Shown here: positions 58,800-64,000 of the stretch, in pieces
Layout of the letters: every line of letters starts with the position of its first letter
Numbering within the stretch: position 1 is the stretch's first letter
Assembly: GCA_029706075.1 (NCBI GenBank)
Contig: JAINUG010000176.1
Span: 1,922,001 to 1,986,000, forward strand
Direction of reading: 5' to 3'
Length of the DNA: 64,000 nt
Source: Aldrovandia affinis
Taxonomy: Eukaryota > Chordata > Actinopteri > Notacanthiformes > Halosauridae
Translations under genes and position numbers: made by a program
Notes under the pieces: model-generated
Seen by the model: the letters and a program-made list of their open reading frames with translations, nothing else
What the model was told of the DNA's origin: nothing
The model's database searches: none

Positions 58800-60468
58800 T
58801 AAGAGTGGCCCTGTAAGTACCGGGGTTCGGTCGACGGCTGGGCGAGTGACGTCTCGGAAGAGGCGTCACTTTGCTCTCGTCACTACCGGTCGCAGGACTA
58901 CGGCAGCGAACTCACATTACTAGGGGGGGATTGACATAAAAAAAATAGAGGGTCTAATTGGCTACCAAATTGGGATAAAATGGGACAAAATTAAAAATTT
59001 TTTTTAAAAAAAGTGCCGGATATTCAGGTGACGCAAGCGGACGCGCCCAGTATCATAAACAAACCGAGCACTCATGGCAGCTGTTGAAATGTACTCAGGT
59101 GGTATCAGTGGCGGGCCGTGCATTTCACACCTAGGCCTTCAGCGGTATCGGGTTTGCATGTTCAGTTTTGAATGTTAAATCCCAAATAAATTGTTGAAAT
59201 TCTAATGATGTGCAAGTGTGGTTTTGTCAACTGTGGTGCTGTCTGCTAGCCACTGCTTTAGCCACCAATAGCTACCGTTATAGAAGTCGGGAGCTAACTA
59301 GCTCGTGTGGAGAAAATAACGTTAGGATAACTCACAAGCTCACGACTAGCACCAACTTCCATAGCGATAATAACGGTAGCTATCGGTGGCTAAAGCAGTT
59401 AGCTAACGTTACCACCACCATGATTCCTGAACTTTTGTTCTTGAGGCATAAACGGAGGTGTATGTATGACGGTACGACACGACCGCATTGCATTGTGGTA
59501 CACGGGAGAAATTGTAGGGTACATTCGATGTACACTACAAATCACGGTGAATTGTGGGTATTTTCTCGTTCACTATATAGTGAACAAAATTAACAGTTTA
59601 GAATTCGTCGCATACTACAAAATGGCGTACACACTATATAGTGTATTATATAGTGAATAGGGAGCGGTTTCGAACACGGCCCCAGAATGGAAAGGTGAAG
59701 TAGCCGTTGGTCTCGACTAGTCTTTGACGGAGATGAAAATAACTATGAACTGTGGGAGACAACATTTTTAGGCCGTCTTCGGTTGCAAGGGCTAAAGGTC
59801 ACTATTTTAAATGAGCCTACTGACGATGATGGAGGGGCAGTAGATGGCGCGAAAAATGCAGAGGTAGAGCTAATCCAGTTTCTGGATGATAAAAGTTTGT
59901 CGCTGGTAATGCGAGAAGCAGCGGACAATGGGCGGAAAGCGCGAAAAGTTCTGAGGGACTATTATGCAGGTAAAGGGAAGCCGCGTACAATTACCCTGTA
60001 TACAGAACTGACTTCACTTAAAAAGTCGAGCAGGGAGAGTGTGATAGAATACGTTATATGCGCACGTAATTACAGGATTGAGAAACGCTGGTGAGACATT
60101 GAATGATGAGCTGTTATGTAGCAAGGATTTTGAAGGGACTGCCACAATCATTTAAACTTGCCCAGGAACCTAGAAATTCAAAATGGTGGTGTGCGGCCAT
60201 TCAAAGTGATGTGACAATGCCATCTTTGTTTTGAGGCTGAACGTCAAATCGTGAGTTGGGAGTACATCGGAGCTACGAGGACGGGTGGGAAGAAGATGCA
60301 CCGTTCCAGTCATTTTCACGACGAGAAGGTGGGAAAACACGAGTTGCAGCCGAGCGCGCCAGACAAGGATTTTGAAGGGACTGCACAATCATTTCGGCTA
60401 TTCATGTCACACAAAGTGCAGACAATGTTTGTTTCAGATGAGGCCTGAAAGGACACAACAGCCAGAAC

Positions 60469-60675
60469 ATGTCAACGAGTGCAAGCAGTGGTGTGAGTGC
60501 AAGTGATCGGGAGCCAAGAGTGCAGACCAGATGTGGCCTGAAAGGACACAAAGCCAGAAACCTGCAGTGGTGTAGTCAGTGTAAAACGCCACACATCGGG
60601 ACGGAACCTGCAGACGAGACAGTGGCGGGAGACAAGTTTCCGAGGAGGCGAGCAACTAGGCGTATGCATTCCTGA
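60469..60675 (+). pseudogene. Copia gag zinc-knuckle remnant
   Basis: TRCGLKGHKARNLQWCSQC resembles the CX2CX4HX4C nucleocapsid knuckle with displaced cysteines. It is in a different frame from the upstream gag because of indels. A direct repeat AAGGATTTTGAAGGGACTGC at about 60122 and 60366 brackets extra sequence just before it. Confidence 0.55.
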
Positions 60676-60718
60676 CGAGCAACGGGGACGCGGAGATCAG
60701 CCAGGGCGCGGTGTCAAG

Positions 60719-61050
60719 ATGAAAGGTCTGATGGTGGATACGGGGGCAACTTCGCATATCATCACGGACATCGCAAAGTTCAATAAGTTCTATGACAGGT
60801 TCCAGGCCGAGACACACTGCGTGGAGTTGGCTGATGGCACGAGGAGCAATGGAAGCGCAGAGGAGACGCGGAGGTGTGCTTTATCGACAGCAGGGGGCGA
60901 CGCCACAACACGGCGCTGAGAGGTGTTGTACATCCCCTCATACCCGCAGGACATGTTTTCTGTGAAAGCAGCCACTGCCAGCGGAGCGACCGTAATCTTC
61001 AAGGAAGGGAGAGACGTCCTACAAGACAGAGACGGTACCCAATTCCACAT
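60719..61050 (+). pseudogene. Copia protease remnant
   Basis: MKGLMVDTGATSHIITD carries the aspartic protease active site DTGA, and VELADGTRSNGSA follows. A frameshift and stop occur near 60919. Confidence 0.85.
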
Positions 61051-61052
61051 TC

Positions 61053-61997
61053 ATGAGCATAACAGACGACTATTTACACACAGTAAGTAATGAATGTGAT
61101 GACCAATGTAATGGGTGTTATGATATGCAGACATGGCATGAGATTCTAGGGCATTGTAATTATGATGATGTTCAGAAATTACAGAATGTTGTTGATGGTA
61201 TGACAATCAAGGGTAAAGTAGACAAGCCTACCCTACATTGCAAGGTGTGCACTCAGGGAAAGTTTATTCAAACCAGGAACAGGGAACCTGATGTGAGAGC
61301 AAAAGCAGCTCTAGAGTTGGTACAGATCTAGCGGGACCAATAGACCCAGAGTCCAGAGACGGGTATAGGTTTGCGTTATCATTCACTGATGATTATTCCA
61401 GTGCAGTGTTCGTGTACTTAAAAAAAATAAAAATAAGAGTGACACAGTGCAAGCAACGGAGAAGTTTCTTGCTGACACAGCCCCATACAGGAAGATTAAA
61501 TGTGTCAGGTCTGACAATGGTACAGAATTCATGGGAAAGAATTACCAGGCATTACTCAGCAGAAATGGAATTAGGCACAAGACCTCAGCACCATACTCAA
61601 CACACCAAAATGGTACTGCTGAGCGAAATTGGTGAACTGTTCAACATGGCTAGGTGTATGCTAATAGAGAGCGAGTTGCCAAAGGTGTTATGGACCTGTG
61701 CAGACAGCAGCCATAGTGAGAAACAGATGTTTTAGTAATCGCACAAAACAGACGCCTTACTTAATGTTGACAGGAAGACGGCCTAACATTTCTAGGATGC
61801 AAAAGTTTGGGTCAGTGTGCTATGCTTATAAACAAGACAAGAGAAAGCTAGACTCAAGGTGTGAGAAAGGAATTTCTGTCGGGTACGACAAGAATAGCCC
61901 AGCCTACATGATCTACTATCCTGACAATGGGAAAGTGCAGAAGCACAGACTGGTGAAATTTGTGACCAAAGCAATTCTAGATCAGCAGACAGACTGA
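61053..61997 (+). pseudogene. Copia integrase remnant
   Basis: 61053-61331 has WHEILGHCNYDDVQKLQ and LHCKVCTQGKF, the HHCC zinc domain of copia integrase. Core-domain pieces follow in other frames: VRSDNGTEF (second catalytic Asp, about 61505) and [16 protein letters not shown] (with the catalytic Glu, about 61590). 61698-61997 holds the post-core TPYLMLTGRRPNISRMQKFG region. At least three frame changes are present. Confidence 0.88.
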
Positions 61998-61998
61998 C

Positions 61999-62880
61999 GT
62001 GACGCCTGATGACGATGACTTTGAGGTGCAGAATAGGGCTAGCAAGACCAGGCAAGATACTGATGTGAGTCCAGGACGTACTCAGGGCCAGGTTCCAGTA
62101 GCTAGGCCTGAGGTGAACAGCCAAGCACAGACGGGCGAGACCAGCCATGAGCCTACGCGATACTCTTCTAGGGTAAGGAAGAAACCTGGTTATTTAAGTG
62201 AATATGTATCTAACGAGGATAGTGATGATCAAGTACTGACTAACATAGATTATTGTTACAGATCCATGTGTAATGTACCCCTAACATTCAGGGAAGCTGT
62301 AACCTCCACTAACTCGAAGGAATGGGTTAATGCGATGGATGACAAAATGCAATCGCTGAGAGAAAATGACACATTTACCCTGACCAACTTACCTGAGGGT
62401 AAGAATGCAGTGGGGGGTAGATGGGTATATGAACAATGTTGATGGATCTGACAAATACAAGGCAAGGTATGTAGCTAAAGGATACAGTCAAAAGATGGGT
62501 TTTTTGTCATGGAACAACCAGAGGGTTATGAGGTGAAATCTAGTAAAAATGGAAAGTTTGTGTATAAGCTAGAAAAGTCACTATATGGGTTAAAACAGTC
62601 AGGCAGAAATTGGAACAAAATGTTGCATGAGTATCTGAGTGAAAACGAGTTTGTGCAAAACCCAGCTGATCATTGTGTTTACACAAGGGAAAAGGGAAAT
62701 GAAAAAGTGATCATGATAATATGGGTTGCTGACTTGATTATTGCTGCCAGTGATGAAAATGCACTGAAGGTTGTAAAGGAGATGCTCACAGCAAAATTCA
62801 AGATGAAAGATGAAAGACTTTTTCTTGGTATCGATTTTAACCAGTGTAAAAATGTCAGAGGTATGTGGAGAAAATGCTAG
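61999..62880 (+). pseudogene. Copia reverse transcriptase remnant, missing palm segment
   Basis: REAVTSTNSKEWVNAMDDKM and NAVGGRWVY open the domain in the 61999-62442 frame. KARYVAKGYSQKMG follows, then jumps directly to MEQPEGYEVKSSKNGKFVYK. About 45 residues are lost, including the first catalytic Asp. YGLKQSGRNWNK is intact. The YVDD box reads WVAD, replacing a catalytic Asp with Ala. It cannot be active. Confidence 0.88.
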
Positions 62881-63636
62881 AAAGGTTTGACATGCAAGAC
62901 CGTAAACCCAGAGCGACACCTTGTGAACAACAATTTAACTACACTGATTATGCAGAAATGATGAGTGATCCCAGAAAATACAGAGATATAGTAGGTAGCC
63001 TAATCTATCTGACTACATGTTCAAGACCCGATCTAAGTTTTGTAGTAAGTAAACTATCACAGTACTTTACTGAGCCAACGGAAGAGCAATGGATTACTGT
63101 AAAACATGTACTGAGATATCTGAAAGGTACAACTGACAAAGGGTTGTGTTACAGGAAATGTGACAATGAGAAACTGCGGCTACAAGCGTACAGTGATGCA
63201 GATTGGGCGGCTGATGTAACCGACAGACGCAGTACAACTGGTTATTGTGTAAGCCTAAATGAAAATGGTCCTTTGGTTTCGTGGAAAACCAAAAAGCAGC
63301 CCACTGTTGCACTGTCCACTTGTGAGGCAGAGTATATGGCATAGCCACAACTTCACAAGAGTGTAACCTAGTACAACTACTAGAAGGTATTGACAGACGT
63401 ATGCACCACCTAAGGTCTATGAGGATAACCAAGGTGCAAAAGCGTTAGCAAAGAATCCTGTAAGCAGACAGAGGTGTAAGCATGTTGACACAAAGTATCA
63501 CTTCGTAAGGTCAACTGTGAATGATGGAAAAATTTGTCTAGAGTATTGTCCAACAGACCAGATGGTAGCAGATGTGATGACGAAACCTGCAACAAAATTT
63601 AAGTTTAAGTTTGCAAAGTTCATGTTTGGAGACTAA
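62865..63636 (+). pseudogene. Copia RNase H and C-terminus remnant
   Basis: 62865-63344 carries GSLIYLTTCSRPDLSFVVSK, YSDADWAADVTDRRSTTGYC and ALSTCEAEYMA, the copia RNase H with acidic residues D, E and D visible. A premature stop comes at 63344. The remainder (NQGAKALAKNP, KHVDTKYHFVR, DVMTKP) continues in another frame to the normal terminator at 63634-63636. Confidence 0.9.
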
Positions 63637-63716
63637 CCATGCAAGTAAAAGTTTACATGATGCAAGGTAGAAAACCTTAAGATGTTTTCAGTTAACAAGA
63701 TAACAATGTGCGAGCA

Positions 63717-63724
63717 AGTGGGGG
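63717..63724 (+). other. Copia polypurine tract
   Basis: AGTGGGGG lies immediately before the 3' LTR, where plus-strand priming is expected. It is short and has one pyrimidine. Confidence 0.6.
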
Positions 63725-63977
63725 TGTTAGCATGTATGAAAATAAGTGTGCTCTCAATTGTATGATTCACAATGACAACAGCCAATGAGATGTGCTGAGA
63801 TTGACATGTGATCTGTGGGTATATAACAGTGTGCATGTTTCAATAAAGTTTGTTCCAGTCAAAAGCAGAACTGATGCCCCACCTTGTGTGTTTGTTCCTC
63901 CGTAAAGGTAACTTTATATTTCGGTCTAGCACTGGGTATACACGCTAGAATTGCTGAACAATTCAACTCTGTCAACA
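63725..63977 (+). repeat. Copia 3' LTR
   Basis: The same length as the 5' LTR (253 bp), beginning TGTTAGCATG and ending TGTCAACA. Target duplication ACCTG follows. Confidence 0.93.
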
Positions 63978-64000
63978 ACCTGCTCCAGAAGGCCACTTCA

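Larger units (their letters stand above)
58082..59005 (+). mobile_element. tRNA-headed SINE (family 1), copy 4, interrupted
   Basis: A box TGGTCCAGTGG at 58094-58104 and B box GGTTCAATTCC at 58137-58147. The duplication AAAAAAAGTGCC lies at about 58070-58081 and 59006-59017. The body breaks at about 58254 and resumes at about 58800, as alignment with copy 1 shows. The tail holds AATTGGCTACCAAATTGGGA. Confidence 0.92.
57943..59681. mobile_element. TIR DNA transposon inserted in copia gag
   Basis: The terminal inverted repeats GGCTGTGTTCGAAACCGCTC (left) and complement GGCCGTGTTCGAAACCGCTC (right) differ at one base. Candidate 3-bp duplications CCA lie at 57940-57942 and 59682-59684. Subterminal CTATATAG palindromes occur at both ends. 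It is non-coding. Superfamily is undetermined. A SINE sits inside at 58082-59005. Confidence 0.85.
57918..60094 (+). pseudogene. Copia gag, split by a DNA transposon
   Basis: An ATG in good context (CACCATG) at 57918 starts MSRRDERP and is cut after eight codons by the element at 57943-59681. The frame picks up near 59714 as RLVFDGDENNYELWETTFLG and runs through KSLSLVMREAADN and YYAGKGKPRTITLYTELT to a stop at 60094. This corresponds to the UBN2-like capsid region of copia Gag. A CCHC-like knuckle piece appears later in another frame near 60530-60590. Confidence 0.85.
57554..63977 (+). mobile_element. Complete Ty1/copia retrotransposon, inactive, with nested insertions
   Basis: Two 253-bp LTRs (57554-57806, 63725-63977) begin TGTTA and end CAACA. 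An exact 5-bp duplication ACCTG flanks the whole (57549-57553, 63978-63982). The order gag, protease, integrase, reverse transcriptase, RNase H is the copia order. The total is 6.4 kb, of which about 1.74 kb is a later insertion in gag. Frameshifts, a deletion in reverse transcriptase and an altered catalytic motif make it dead. Confidence 0.95.

Overview
This is a window of nuclear DNA from a ray-finned fish, almost certainly a teleost. The evidence is: spliced vertebrate genes with canonical introns; Tc1-like, hAT, Ty1/copia, Ty3/gypsy, RTE (Rex3-like) and L2-like elements; and tRNA-headed SINEs of fish type. Species cannot be fixed from sequence alone. There are no bacterial features, CRISPR arrays or operons.

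Four protein-coding genes were rebuilt by hand, all on the minus strand and head to tail. From high to low coordinate they are: an unrecognised four-exon membrane-protein gene (48831-53994, 275 aa); FAM117A (30229-41381, eight coding exons, 378 aa); SLC35B1, the ER ATP/nucleotide-sugar carrier (13498-26473, nine coding exons, 329 aa); and an NDUFA4-family gene, a cytochrome c oxidase-associated subunit (8351-11258, four coding exons, 82 aa). In each model the exon phases add up exactly to a full reading frame. The FAM117A-SLC35B1 pair matches human 17q21.33 gene order. The genes have unrelated jobs and are neighbours only by conserved linkage.

The rest is intergenic or intronic DNA packed with transposons. 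SLC35B1 introns hold Tc1 remnants and hAT miniature elements. FAM117A introns hold two long Tc1 copies (34879-36446 and 37957-39533), a SINE and a 1 kb hAT element. Between FAM117A and the unknown gene lie two hAT miniatures and a decayed Ty3/gypsy element with a tRNA-Pro-type primer site. The large first intron of the unknown gene holds a Tc1 remnant, a fold-back element, a long palindrome, two hAT miniatures and a 5'-truncated RTE LINE.

The last 9 kb is almost solid transposon. An internally deleted hAT element (54867-56817) sits inside a duplicated repeat. Next comes a complete but dead Ty1/copia retrotransposon (57554-63977) with 253-bp LTRs and 5-bp target duplications. Its gag is broken by a DNA transposon, which is broken by a SINE, which is broken by a LINE fragment: four levels of nesting.
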